The notes: generated from the sequence alone by a model not told the origin. A stretch of DNA of 64,000 nucleotides from NC2004 sp050874905 (GCA_050874905.1 JBNMLP010000013.1:1-64000); one strand, 5' to 3'. Shown: positions 40,447-49,491, counted from the first letter of the stretch. Numbers and translations are program-made.

Positions 40447-42071
40447 AGGTAGTAGAGAGGATGAAAGAAAGAGTGAGAAAAGGACTTAGAAGTTTTTTAC
40501 AGATTCAGCCGGCAACGGCAACCACGATCATGATCAACGAGAAACTGGACTATACCGCCAATGCAATAAAAAACCGTATCTGGTACGGAGGGGATGCATC
40601 AGAATTGAATGACCTGTACCATCAGATCGGTAGCTCTGACACAAGATGCTTTTGGGCAGCAGTACCAACGGTTGGAAGAGAAGTGCGAAAGATCCACACA
40701 GGCTTACCCGGAATCATGGTAGATGCACTGGTGAACATCATCATGACAGAGTTTAGTGCCATAGAGGTAGAACCCAAAAGAAAAGATGTGTGGGAAGAGA
40801 TCGCAGAAGAGAACGGTTTTAAAGCATTGCTGGGAAAGGCGGTACACGATTGCCTTATCGTCGGCGACGGAGCCTTCAAGATCTCTTTTGATTCCAGAAT
40901 ATCCAAGTATCCGATCATTGAATGGGTGCCGGGTGAGAACGTGGAATACATCTACGAAAGAGGGCGATTCCGAGGAGTGACCTTTAAGACCAGATACCAG
41001 AAGGGATACAAAGTGTATGAGCTGAACGAAACCTACAGGTACGGATGTGTGGAGTATGCCTTGTATGACGGGGACCATGAAGTGCCAATGAGCATGGTGG
41101 AAGACCTGGAAGGATTAGATAATGTCACATATGACGGGAACTTCTGTATGGCGGTGCCATTGCGTATATTTGACTCTGACAGATACCAGAACCGTGGTCG
41201 AAGCATCTTCGACCGGAAAGCGGATGATTTCGACGCACTGGATGAATCATGGTCACAGTGGATGCAGGCATTGCGGGATGGACGATCCACAAAGTATATA
41301 CCGGAAGATCTGATTCCGAAAAATCCGGAAGATGGAACCATGATGAAACCAAACCCGTTTGATAACCAGTTTGTAATGATAGAAACACCGATGAGCGAAA
41401 GCGAGCTTCCAAAGATTGATTTGCAGCAGCCGGAGATTCCGCATGACTCGTACCTCGCCACATACGTCACAGCATTAGATCTGTGCCTGCAGGGAATCAT
41501 CAGTCCCTCTACCATTGGTATCGATGTCAAGAAGCTGGATAATGCCGAAGCACAGCGGGAGAAAGAGAAGACAACCCTGTACACCAGGGGCAAGATCATT
41601 GATGCACTGCAAGACCGTATCCCGGTTCTGGTAGATACCGTATTCAAGGCACTTGATACGATGAACAGAAACCCATTGGAGGATGTATCGGCGCAAATCG
41701 ATTTTGGGGACTATGCCAACCCGTCCTTTGAGAGCCAGATCGAAACGATTGGAAAAGGCAAACAATATGGAATCATGTCCAATGAGGCGGTCGTGAATGA
41801 ATTGTACGGTGACACAAAAGAGGAAGAGTGGAAGCGGAAAGAGATTGAACGGTTGAACCGTGCAGATGGCATGGAAACAATGGATATGCCACAGGTAGCA
41901 TCAGAGACATTGAACGGGGCGCAGATCACATCTCTGATGAATGTGATCCAGATGGAGAAAAACAATCAGATATCCAGACAGGAAGCAATCTCAATCATAA
42001 CATCTACGTTAGGTATTAACGAAGAAACAGCAGAGCGGTTTATAGAAAATCAGGAGGCGACGGTAGAATGA
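40443..42071 (+). CDS. Portal protein
   Basis: 542 aa; SPP1 gp6-like portal that forms the dodecameric DNA gate. Recognisable features: MINEKLDYTANAIKNRIWYGGDASELNDLYHQ at the N-terminal side, central WSQWMQALRDGRSTKYIPED and a helical C-terminus. ATGA overlap with terL. Confidence 0.92.
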   Translation: MKVVERMKERVRKGLRSFLQIQPATATTIMINEKLDYTANAIKNRIWYGGDASELNDLYHQIGSSDTRCFWAAVPTVGREVRKIHTGLPGIMVDALVNIIMTEFSAIEVEPKRKDVWEEIAEENGFKALLGKAVHDCLIVGDGAFKISFDSRISKYPIIEWVPGENVEYIYERGRFRGVTFKTRYQKGYKVYELNETYRYGCVEYALYDGDHEVPMSMVEDLEGLDNVTYDGNFCMAVPLRIFDSDRYQNRGRSIFDRKADDFDALDESWSQWMQALRDGRSTKYIPEDLIPKNPEDGTMMKPNPFDNQFVMIETPMSESELPKIDLQQPEIPHDSYLATYVTALDLCLQGIISPSTIGIDVKKLDNAEAQREKEKTTLYTRGKIIDALQDRIPVLVDTVFKALDTMNRNPLEDVSAQIDFGDYANPSFESQIETIGKGKQYGIMSNEAVVNELYGDTKEEEWKRKEIERLNRADGMETMDMPQVASETLNGAQITSLMNVIQMEKNNQISRQEAISIITSTLGINEETAERFIENQEATVE

Positions 42072-42289
42072 AAGTAAAAGTAGCGAACAGAATATACCGG
42101 ATGGGGAAAAAGGAATATGAAGGCTTGTTAAAGATGGCAAGTGAGATGGTGCCGAAAGGAATCTACGCAGTGGAGCAAGGAGATTATGCAGAGCTGCGGA
42201 ATGATCATGCAGAGTCGAACACACACTTGAAGAAGATGATCCGGGATTACCGGGCAGCAGGATTTAAAGTAATGTACAACAGGGGGTAG
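42068..42289 (+). CDS. Small phage protein between portal and minor head genes
   Basis: 73 aa, ATGA overlap with the portal gene. Basic product (MKVKVANRIYRMGKKEYEGLLKMA..) with a C-terminal MIRDYRAAGFKVMYN. Unknown. Confidence 0.6.
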   Translation: MKVKVANRIYRMGKKEYEGLLKMASEMVPKGIYAVEQGDYAELRNDHAESNTHLKKMIRDYRAAGFKVMYNRG

Positions 42290-42294
42290 CGGAT

Positions 42295-44670
42295 ATGCTT
42301 GACCTTGATTATTACAACATCGAAGGAGCGTTTGCACAAATCGAAGAAGAACTGATCTCCTCCATGATGCGCAATATGAAGCGTCACACAATGCAGGAGG
42401 TAGAAGAAGGAAAGGAATGGGCGCAGTGGCAGGCGGTATGTCTGGCGGAGCTGGAAGAATACAAGGCAGCCAACAGAACACGATTCAAACGGGAGTTTAG
42501 TGAGATTAACACACTGCTGGAGGAAGCGATCACGCAGGCACGAGAAGATGGAGCGTTGGATCAGGAAGCAGAGATACTGGAAGCCATAAAAAATGGATAT
42601 GGATACTATAGACCGGGCGATGCAGTCAATGGACGTTTCTTTCAGGTGAACGATCGGAAGATGGAGGCATTGATCAAAGCAACAACGCATGACATGAAGC
42701 GTGCAGAGGTAGCGATGCTGCGTAGAGCTAATGATCAGTATCGAAAGATCATATATGCCACACAGGTACATATGGCGAGTGGTATGACCACATATGAAAA
42801 GGCAGTGGATATGGCTGCCAGAGACTTCCTGATGCAAGGGATCAACTGCGTAAAATACAAAAATGGTTCAGTGCATAACATCAAGGATTATGCAGGGATG
42901 GTGCTGCGCACAACCACCAAGCGAGCCTATCTGACCGGAGAAGGAGAGATGCGGCAGTCGTGGGGTATGCATCTTGTCATTATCAATAAGCGTGGAAATG
43001 CTTGTCCATTATGTGCTCCGTTTGTGGGGAAGGTAATGATTGATGATGTATGGTCCGGTGGGAAGCCGGATGGAAAGCATCTTCTTATGAGCAATGCCGT
43101 GGCAGCAGGATTGTATCATCCAAACTGCCGAGACAGCCATACGACATATTTCGGGGAGGAAGAAGATCCCTACACCAAAGAAGAACGGGAAGAACTTCTG
43201 GAACAGACGAAACAGCAGAACAAACAGCAATATGCCAAACGGCAGGAGAAGAAGTACGAGCGGTTGGAAACATACGCGCTTGATGAGTCGAATCAAAAGA
43301 AGTATGCTGCCAGGAAAAAGGAATGGAATGCCATAGCAAAGGAAAACGCAGAAGAACGTTTAAAAAGTTTGGAAAAGGAGTTTTCTAACATAACAGAAGG
43401 CTATTCATACGATGATTTTATGAAAGATTTTGGTTCGGTCGAAGAAGGCTTTGATGGGGCAGGAGAAGAAGAAATAAAAAAAGCAAAGGAAATCGCTGAT
43501 GAGATAAAAGAACTAAAAGCCGGCATGAATATAGAAAAGAAAAGCAGGTCGAAAGAAGAAGCAATACATGCGCTGGATATGGTAGGGATTGAATTAAAAG
43601 ACAAGTCGGTTGGTGTTTCTGCTGACGTAATGAACAAGTTTGCAGATTTTATAACAGGATTTGAGCAGAATCATGCTGGTTATTTTGTAAAGAATGAATT
43701 GCAGTTACACTCCATAACGATAGTGGACGACTTTAAGGCAGGACTTAGTAAAACACCTGCTGGAGCATATTTTTCTGAAGGTAAGGCTATAAAACTTAGA
43801 AGAGAAGCAATAATGAAAAAACCAGGATCGTTGGTGACGTATTCAAAATCAGATGATTATCAGATGCATTTCCTTGCGCATGAATATGGGCACTACGTAG
43901 CGGATAGCTTGGAAAAAACTGTGGGAATAAAAGATTATGATATTGCCCAGAAATGTATATTGAAATATTTTGACGGAGATATTTTTAAAGCGGGAAATTT
44001 AAGTAATCTCCCCAAAGAATTTGGATCTTACGGGAAGACAGGCGGATTGCGTGAGGTGTTTGCAGAAGCATTTGCAGAAGCGTACACATGTGAGAAGCCT
44101 GGAAAGTTAGCAAGCATTTTTAAAGAGGAACTGGAAAGCCTGCTGGATGTCCGAAATAACCAGAAGAAAGGACTTTCTGCTAAAATAGGAGGGAATAAAA
44201 TTCCACTTCATGAAGAGCCGATTATATTGAATAAAAATGTAAAAGACTTAAATGAGGAAATAGGAAGATATGAAGCACGTGCTATAAAAGATGAATACGA
44301 AACAGCACTTGTTTATACCAAAGATGGTGAATTATATAAATGTTTCGGTGTGCAAACAGGGGTATTTCCTGATTACGATTTGCATGATAAAATAGAAGGT
44401 GCAACGATATCGCACAATCATCCAATCGCAGTTACAGAGTTTTCATTTAGCAACGCGGATATTGATTTGTTTGAAAAATATAGCTTAGAGGTATTACGTG
44501 GATGTGATGAAAAATACACTTATGAATTAACGAGAAATGCAGAAGAGATTGATGATGTTCCGGATGACTGGCAAAATTTTGAAAATTTCAGGCATGTGCA
44601 AGTCATAAATATTGCTCAAAAACATGGAATAGGCTATAGGAGGTGGAAGAATGACAAAAAAAGAAGCTGA
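42295..44670 (+). CDS. Minor head protein fused to zincin-like and JAMM-like domains
   Basis: 791 aa, far longer than the ~350-aa Phage_min_cap2 family. Residues 1-290 are the minor capsid part, with CPLCAPFVGKV..GLYHPNCRDSHTTYF, a metal-binding pattern. A charged coiled linker follows (290-420). About residue 520 has HFLAHEYGHYVAD (HExxH zincin) and DLREVFAEAFAEAY-like downstream Glu. Near 700 is ISHNHPIAVTEFSFSNADID, the JAMM/MPN H-x-H-P..SxxD pattern. These tail domains recall MuF-type phage polymorphic toxins. The next small gene overlaps by 20 nt and may be its partner or immunity gene. Confidence 0.72.
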   Translation: MLDLDYYNIEGAFAQIEEELISSMMRNMKRHTMQEVEEGKEWAQWQAVCLAELEEYKAANRTRFKREFSEINTLLEEAITQAREDGALDQEAEILEAIKNGYGYYRPGDAVNGRFFQVNDRKMEALIKATTHDMKRAEVAMLRRANDQYRKIIYATQVHMASGMTTYEKAVDMAARDFLMQGINCVKYKNGSVHNIKDYAGMVLRTTTKRAYLTGEGEMRQSWGMHLVIINKRGNACPLCAPFVGKVMIDDVWSGGKPDGKHLLMSNAVAAGLYHPNCRDSHTTYFGEEEDPYTKEEREELLEQTKQQNKQQYAKRQEKKYERLETYALDESNQKKYAARKKEWNAIAKENAEERLKSLEKEFSNITEGYSYDDFMKDFGSVEEGFDGAGEEEIKKAKEIADEIKELKAGMNIEKKSRSKEEAIHALDMVGIELKDKSVGVSADVMNKFADFITGFEQNHAGYFVKNELQLHSITIVDDFKAGLSKTPAGAYFSEGKAIKLRREAIMKKPGSLVTYSKSDDYQMHFLAHEYGHYVADSLEKTVGIKDYDIAQKCILKYFDGDIFKAGNLSNLPKEFGSYGKTGGLREVFAEAFAEAYTCEKPGKLASIFKEELESLLDVRNNQKKGLSAKIGGNKIPLHEEPIILNKNVKDLNEEIGRYEARAIKDEYETALVYTKDGELYKCFGVQTGVFPDYDLHDKIEGATISHNHPIAVTEFSFSNADIDLFEKYSLEVLRGCDEKYTYELTRNAEEIDDVPDDWQNFENFRHVQVINIAQKHGIGYRRWKNDKKRS

Positions 44671-44854
44671 TGAGAAGGCAAAAATGATTTTTGAAGATCT
44701 GAATAAAAAATGTGAAGAAATTATAAAGCAGGCAAAAAAAGATGGAATTTGGAAAAGCGGTCTTGATTCAAACAAAGAATTGTTTTTTGAAGTAGAAAAT
44801 GAAGCAAAGGAAGAACTGAGAAAATTATCATTGCAGATTAACGAAGTAGATTAG
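44651..44854 (+). CDS. Small partner/immunity candidate of the minor head fusion
   Basis: 67 aa, acidic-basic helical (MTKKEADEKAKMIFEDLNKKCEEIIKQ..). SD GGAGGTGG lies inside the upstream gene, giving tight coupling; a terminator follows. Small helical proteins directly after toxin-like ends are often immunity proteins; unproven here. Confidence 0.5.
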   Translation: MTKKEADEKAKMIFEDLNKKCEEIIKQAKKDGIWKSGLDSNKELFFEVENEAKEELRKLSLQINEVD

Positions 44855-44903
44855 AATAATAATGATGTGTGAAATTTGATAGGGTAGTAACATAATACGG
44901 ACA

Positions 44904-44939
44904 GTACCATCAATCAGAAATGATTGGTGGTATTTTTTT
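44904..44939 (+). terminator. Terminator after the portal/minor-head operon
   Basis: TACCATCAATC-AGAAAT-GATTGGTGGTA followed by T-run. Confidence 0.9.
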
Positions 44940-44963
44940 ATGTCAAGACATCAAAATTAAAAA

Positions 44964-44995
44964 GTGGAAAACTGAAACAGCTTTTTTGATAAAAT
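44964..44995 (+). promoter_or_regulatory. Late promoter motif, copy B (capsid/tail operon)
   Basis: GTGGAAAACTGAAAC (44964-44978) with extended -10 TTGATAAAAT (44986-44995). It lies between a terminator and the scaffold gene. Confidence 0.75.
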
Positions 44996-45006
44996 CAGAA
45001 ACAACA

Positions 45007-45026
45007 GAATTGCACCGGTGCAATTC
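45007..45026. repeat. Palindrome GAATTGCACCGGTGCAATTC, copy 5
   Basis: A 20-bp perfect palindrome, the longest copy, placed 12 bp after the copy B -10, i.e. at or just past the transcription start of the capsid operon. Confidence 0.9.
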
Positions 45027-45087
45027 GACGGAGACACCGTAATAACTGAATGTGGAGACACCACCAAAACTGAAAGGAGCACGAAAC

Positions 45088-45699
45088 ATGAAAACAGAGA
45101 ACAAAACATTACCGTTAGATCTGCAGATGTTTGCAGAAGATCCGGAGGATAAGGGAGGAAAGGGCGGCGATGGTAAAGACACACCGGGTACATCATCGCA
45201 GGGCGCACCATCCTTTGACTACGACAAGCTGGCAAGCATCATCAGTGGCAAGCAGGACGTCGCCGAGAAAACAGTGTTAAAGAACTATTTCAAAGAGCAG
45301 GGCCTGTCACAGGATGAAGCCAATGCAGCCATCGAAGCCTTCAAAAAGCAGAAGAAGGAAACAGAACCAAATGCAGGAGAGCTGCAGAAAACGCTGGAAA
45401 CGGAAAAAGCGGCATTGCTCCAGCAGAAGATCGAAAACACAGCGATCATGGAAGCAATGACACTGGGACTGGATCAGAAGACGATTCCTTACGTGATCAA
45501 GATGGCAGATATGTCAGATGTGATCGTGGATGGAGAGATCAAGTCTGAAAATGTGAATAAGGCACTTAGCAAGGTGCTGGAAGACGTTCCGCAGCTGAAG
45601 CCGACACAGCAGGATAACGCAGGTTTTAGAGTTGGAGGCGGCGGAAACAAAGACAGCAGCGGTAATGAAGAAATGCTTGCCAAGATCTTTGGCAACTAA
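45088..45699 (+). CDS. Phage scaffolding protein
   Basis: 203 aa; starts with the typical LPLDLQMFAE, followed by Gly/Asp-rich disorder, coiled-coil (ANAAIEAFKKQKKETEPNAGELQKTLE) and a C-terminal GNEEMLAKIFG. Directs procapsid assembly and is absent from mature virions. ATG 45088 has AAAGGAGC. Confidence 0.85.
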   Translation: MKTENKTLPLDLQMFAEDPEDKGGKGGDGKDTPGTSSQGAPSFDYDKLASIISGKQDVAEKTVLKNYFKEQGLSQDEANAAIEAFKKQKKETEPNAGELQKTLETEKAALLQQKIENTAIMEAMTLGLDQKTIPYVIKMADMSDVIVDGEIKSENVNKALSKVLEDVPQLKPTQQDNAGFRVGGGGNKDSSGNEEMLAKIFGN

Positions 45700-45719
45700 C
45701 ACAGAAAGGAAGATGATTT

Positions 45720-46616
45720 ATGGCTGTATTTGAATATGCAGAAATGTTTGCGAACCAGCTTCAGCAGAAGTATGCAAGAGAACTGACGTCGTACGAACTG
45801 ACGACATCACATCCGGAGATCAGTTTTATCAATGCGCAGACGATCAAGTTACCACGCTTGACAGTATCCGGATACAAAGATCACAACAGAGGAAACATGG
45901 GATTTAATGTCGGATCTGTCAGCAGTGACTGGGAGCCGAAGAAGTTAGAGCACGATCGTGATATTGAGTTTGGTATCGACCCGATGGATATCGACGAAAC
46001 GAATTTAGTGGCAGCGATCGGAAATATTCAGAATGTGTTCGAGGAAGAGCAGGCGATCCCGGAGAAGGATTCTTACCGCTATTCCAAGATCCTTACAGAA
46101 GCAAAGAAATTCAAATCGGATGGAGCTGTGGTAGATACCACAGTACTGGATAAGTCGAATATCTTAGAGTGGTTCGATGAACAGATGGCAGTAATGGATG
46201 ACGCATCCGTGCCAGAAGAAGGTCGTATGTTCTACTGTATCTCAAGGATTGCGAAGCTCATGAAGGAGGCAGAAGGCATCACCAGAACAATCAGCGTAGG
46301 GGCAGCAGGAACGATTAACAGGAAGGTACACGGAATCGATGATGTAACGATCAAAACAGTGCCTAGTGCACGTTTTAAATCAGCATATAACTTCACAGAC
46401 GGTTGCGTGGCAGCAGAGGACGCAAAGCAGATGAATGCAATGCTGATCCATCCGACTGCGGTAGTGTCCCGTGATAAATATAGCTACATCAAGCTGTTTA
46501 CACCGGGAACAGATAGCCGTACTGCGGATAAATATGTATACCAGAACCGTTACTTTACGGACACGTTCCTTTTGCAGAAAAAGGCACCGGGTGTATCCAT
46601 CAATATGGAAGCGTAG
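45720..46616 (+). CDS. Major capsid protein
   Basis: 298 aa; position after the scaffold and an alpha/beta HK97-like layout (MAVFEYAEMFANQLQQKYARELTSYELT.., DPMDIDETNLVAAIGN, GCVAAEDAKQMNAMLIHPTAVV..). Forms the icosahedral shell. Confidence 0.85.
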   Translation: MAVFEYAEMFANQLQQKYARELTSYELTTSHPEISFINAQTIKLPRLTVSGYKDHNRGNMGFNVGSVSSDWEPKKLEHDRDIEFGIDPMDIDETNLVAAIGNIQNVFEEEQAIPEKDSYRYSKILTEAKKFKSDGAVVDTTVLDKSNILEWFDEQMAVMDDASVPEEGRMFYCISRIAKLMKEAEGITRTISVGAAGTINRKVHGIDDVTIKTVPSARFKSAYNFTDGCVAAEDAKQMNAMLIHPTAVVSRDKYSYIKLFTPGTDSRTADKYVYQNRYFTDTFLLQKKAPGVSINMEA

Positions 46617-46625
46617 GAGGTTTTT

Positions 46626-46877
46626 ATGAAAGCAAAAAAGGGAAACAAAGAGTACACTATCGAAGAAGCGCAGAAACAGACCTATGTCAAGCAGGGGTTT
46701 GACATTTATGAAGATGGTGAACTGGTAGAACACGGAACCGGTAAAACAGTATCCGTAAAGGAGTTTGAAAGTCTGAAGGAAGAGCTGGAAGCCGCAAAGG
46801 AGCAGAACGCCAACTTGCAAAAAGAACTGGCCGGACTCCAGAAAGAAAAAGCCACGAAGGAAGCAAAGGAGAAATAG
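46626..46877 (+). CDS. Small coiled-coil head protein
   Basis: 83 aa; SD GGAGG. KGNKEYTIEEAQ..GFDIYEDGELVEHGTG then a coiled coil (EELEAAKEQNANLQKELAGLQKEK). Found between capsid and connector genes in related phages; role unknown. Confidence 0.65.
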   Translation: MKAKKGNKEYTIEEAQKQTYVKQGFDIYEDGELVEHGTGKTVSVKEFESLKEELEAAKEQNANLQKELAGLQKEKATKEAKEK

Positions 46878-46879
46878 TC

Positions 46880-47254
46880 ATGGAACCGTATGCAGATAAG
46901 AACTATTACCGAACAGAATACGAAGGCATTGCGATTCCGGAAGAAGACAGGGAGAAAGCTTTGAAACAGGCCACACGGCATATTGATACGTTGACATTCC
47001 GACGAATCAAAAGCGTAGATGAGTTGACACCATATCAGCAGGAAGTAGTAAAGACCTGTTGCTGCCGGCTGGCAGAATTTGAGTACGAGAACAGTGATGT
47101 CATTGAAAGCATCCTGCAATCCTATTCCATCAACGGAGTGTCAATGAGCTTTGGCGAGAGTTGGAATGTTAAGGTGATAAATGGCATTGCGATGCCAAGG
47201 GACATCTATTCTTATCTGCGTACGACAGGACTATGTTGTAGGGTGGTGTTTTAA
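46880..47254 (+). CDS. Head-tail connector (adaptor) protein
   Basis: 124 aa; ATRHIDTLTFRRIKS..TPYQQEVVKTCCCRLAEFEYEN is typical of gp6/YqbG-like adaptor rings that dock under the portal. Overlaps the next start (TAATG). Confidence 0.78.
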   Translation: MEPYADKNYYRTEYEGIAIPEEDREKALKQATRHIDTLTFRRIKSVDELTPYQQEVVKTCCCRLAEFEYENSDVIESILQSYSINGVSMSFGESWNVKVINGIAMPRDIYSYLRTTGLCCRVVF

Positions 47255-47592
47255 TGAAGTATCCGTGTCTGGTAGCAAAGAACATGTGCAGAACCCAAGC
47301 GCATCTGGAGATAGAGCAGGAAGGATTAAACGTTTATGGAGAACCACTGGAGGCGGTCGTGATCGATGCGTACTGCAACTATCAAGACCGTGCCAAGACG
47401 GTGCTGACCGCAGAGAAAAAGCTGATTACCTTGTCAGGGGTAGCATTGTTTCCTGGGGATATAGCTCCGGGACTTCCTGTCATCACAGCAGGAACCATTA
47501 CGGTGAATGGTGTGGGACGACAGATCTACGAAGGAACAAAAGCGAGAAATCCGGATGGAACCGTAAACTACACAGAGGTGAAGGTACAATGA
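47254..47592 (+). CDS. Head-tail stopper protein
   Basis: 112 aa; small beta-rich product (EAVVIDAYCNYQDRAKTVLTAEKKLITLSGVALFPGDIAP) in the usual stopper position. Overlaps the next gene by 4 nt. Confidence 0.7.
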   Translation: MKYPCLVAKNMCRTQAHLEIEQEGLNVYGEPLEAVVIDAYCNYQDRAKTVLTAEKKLITLSGVALFPGDIAPGLPVITAGTITVNGVGRQIYEGTKARNPDGTVNYTEVKVQ

Positions 47593-47966
47593 GAGTCACA
47601 TCAACCATAAACATATACGATGCCGTGGTAGGAGAGCTGGAGCAGGCGGCGCAAACCGCCCTTGCAAAGACTGCCGAAGCGGTACATACGGATGTGGTGC
47701 AGGCACAGGTGATGCCGAGAGATACAGGTACACTGCAGAATGAATCCACATATGTGGATATGTCGGAGCTTTCCTTGGGGAAAGCAAGTCTGGTATCCTC
47801 TACACCATATGCCAGACGGCTCTATTATCATCCGGAGTACCACTTCTCCACAGTGGAGAATCCAAATGCCAAAGGAAAATGGCTGGACGACTATGCTTCC
47901 GGCAAAAAACAGGAATTTGTAAAGGAAACATTTGAAAAGCTGTTCAAAAAGGAGAGTGGTATGTGA
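47589..47966 (+). CDS. HK97 gp10-like neck/minor capsid protein
   Basis: 125 aa; AVHTDVVQAQVMPRDTGTLQNESTYVD..STPYARRLYYHPEYHF fits gp10-like tail-completion proteins. The longer open frame upstream (from 47181) is the shadow of two preceding genes. Confidence 0.75.
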   Translation: MRVTSTINIYDAVVGELEQAAQTALAKTAEAVHTDVVQAQVMPRDTGTLQNESTYVDMSELSLGKASLVSSTPYARRLYYHPEYHFSTVENPNAKGKWLDDYASGKKQEFVKETFEKLFKKESGM

Positions 47967-48361
47967 TGTATTTAGCCGATGTTCGGGATCTGGTAGCAGG
48001 ACTTGGCATTACTGACCATTGCTACATGGGAAAGCTCCCGCAGAAGCCACAAAAGGCGATCGGGTGTTATACATTGAACAGAGGTGATTATAAAACACAC
48101 CATGGAATCGGCTGTGACAAGTCCTATGGTGTATATCCGGCATCCTTTTTGGTGCATTGGAATAAATCACCACGAGACACGGAACAGGCAGCGAGAGAGC
48201 TGTTTGACACGTTAGATGCTGTTGAAAATATGGAAGTCAATGGCAAGCAGGTAAAGTGGATCAATATGGTCACACCATTTCCGCAGGATGTGGGAACAGA
48301 TGACCAGGGGATCTATGAAAGAGTGATTGAAGTAGAGATTTATTACGAAAGGAGCGAGTAA
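47966..48361 (+). CDS. Tail terminator/completion protein
   Basis: 131 aa; position between the gp10-like gene and the tail-tube gene, with an alpha/beta composition typical of tail terminators (LVHWNKSPRDTEQAARELFDTLDAVEN). Start ATG 47966 overlaps the previous stop; a GTG three nt earlier is possible. Confidence 0.7.
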   Translation: MYLADVRDLVAGLGITDHCYMGKLPQKPQKAIGCYTLNRGDYKTHHGIGCDKSYGVYPASFLVHWNKSPRDTEQAARELFDTLDAVENMEVNGKQVKWINMVTPFPQDVGTDDQGIYERVIEVEIYYERSE

Positions 48362-48362
48362 C

Positions 48363-48806
48363 ATGGCGAAATCAGGAGTATATCCGGTTTATGAGAACCA
48401 GTTTAAAGTTGGTGAGAGCGCAGAGAAGTCAAATGTACCGGCTGACATGGAGAGCTTTTCCGTGAACATCGATAACGGTGTGGAGGAATGGACACCAATG
48501 AATACGGAGGGATGGAAGCGTCGTTTGCAGACCGCAAAAGCAATTTCCGTTTCAGTAAATGGAAAGCGAAATGTGGGTGATCCGGGAAATGACTATATCG
48601 CAAGCAAGACGTTTGTGAATGGACGCAATGCAGAGGGATACTTTGCATGGACATTCCCGGATGGCACCGTAGTGTCATGGGATAATGCCATTTATTCCGT
48701 ATCAGAGAACTCCGCAGGTGATTCCACGGCAGTGGCACCTCTGGTCGTTGATATCATGTCGAATGGAAAACCAACCATCACCGAACCGAGCGCGAACGGT
48801 GAGTAA
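48363..48806 (+). CDS. Major tail tube protein
   Basis: 147 aa; beta-rich (VNIDNGVEEWTPMNTEGWKRRLQTAKAISVSVNGKRNVGDPGNDYIA), located before the chaperones and tape measure. Stacks as hexamers to form the tail tube. Confidence 0.82.
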   Translation: MAKSGVYPVYENQFKVGESAEKSNVPADMESFSVNIDNGVEEWTPMNTEGWKRRLQTAKAISVSVNGKRNVGDPGNDYIASKTFVNGRNAEGYFAWTFPDGTVVSWDNAIYSVSENSAGDSTAVAPLVVDIMSNGKPTITEPSANGE

Positions 48807-48814
48807 CTTTATTA

Positions 48815-48840
48815 TAAGGGCTGCCGGATAGCAGCCCTTA
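48815..48840 (+). promoter_or_regulatory. Perfect hairpin after the tail tube gene
   Basis: TAAGGGCTGC-CGGATA-GCAGCCCTTA with no T-run: a likely partial terminator or 3' end stabiliser that lets the tube gene be expressed more than the downstream chaperones. Confidence 0.6.
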
Positions 48841-48856
48841 AAGAAAGGAGTACAAA

Positions 48857-49183
48857 ATGAAAGTAGTAGACATTACGAACAAACTGGATCTGGATGAGAA
48901 TCCGCAGATCAAGGTGAAAGATGAGCTGATCACAGTGCATGCTGATGCCAAGACCGTCCTTAAGATGGTAGGAGTATATGGTGATCCTACGATTACCGAA
49001 GGCGAAAAATCCATGAAAGCGTACGAAATGCTGATCGATAAGAAAGACCGGGAGAAGCTGGATGCCATGAACATCTCCTTCAAGGATCTGAACGTGCTGA
49101 TTGAGACCGCAGTGGATCTTGCAGTAGGAAATGATGAGGATGACGAATCGGGGGAAACAGAGAGCCATACTACGATGTCATAG
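48857..49183 (+). CDS. Tail assembly chaperone (G-like)
   Basis: 108 aa; KVVDITNKLDLDENPQIKVKDELITVHADAKTVLKMV..TITEGEKSMKAYEMLIDKKDREKLDAMNISFKDLNVLIETAVDLAVG, the usual first chaperone before the tape measure. A -1 frameshift near its end should give a 211-aa G-GT fusion with the next frame. SD AAAGGAG. Confidence 0.82.
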   Translation: MKVVDITNKLDLDENPQIKVKDELITVHADAKTVLKMVGVYGDPTITEGEKSMKAYEMLIDKKDREKLDAMNISFKDLNVLIETAVDLAVGNDEDDESGETESHTTMS

Positions 49184-49491
49184 AAGATTATGATCTGATC
49201 GTGTCCTCCATGCGGAAAGAGTATGGAGTAGCACCAAGAGAGTATGGCACGATAACGTTTCAAGAATTCAAGGCATTGCTGGCAGGAATGGGACCCAACA
49301 CAGCACTTGGCCGAGTGGTCAGTATAAGAAGCGAGACGGATCAGGAGATCATCAGAGGGTTTTCTGGTGATCAGCTCCGGATCTATTCCACTTGGCAAAA
49401 CAGAATGGCAGAGAACGTAAAAGAGCAAAAATTAAACGATTTTCTGGATAATATGCTGGCAATGTTCACCAACATGGGAAAGGAGGATTAA
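49144..49491 (+). CDS. Tail assembly chaperone T part (Gp15-like), likely made by -1 frameshift
   Basis: The frame opens at 49144 and family-like sequence begins upstream of any start codon (PYYDVIEDYDLIVSSMRKEYGV, codons from 49165), so it is probably entered from the preceding gene at the G-run (49150-49154). A GTG at 49201 could start a shorter 96-aa product. The T part recruits tube subunits to the tape measure. Confidence 0.7.
   Translation, partial: RIGGNREPYYDVIEDYDLIVSSMRKEYGVAPREYGTITFQEFKALLAGMGPNTALGRVVSIRSETDQEIIRGFSGDQLRIYSTWQNRMAENVKEQKLNDFLDNMLAMFTNMGKED

Noticed and set aside
47181..47588. Upstream extension of the gp10-like gene
   Set aside because: The open frame overlaps two well-supported connector genes; family-like sequence and start begin at 47589.
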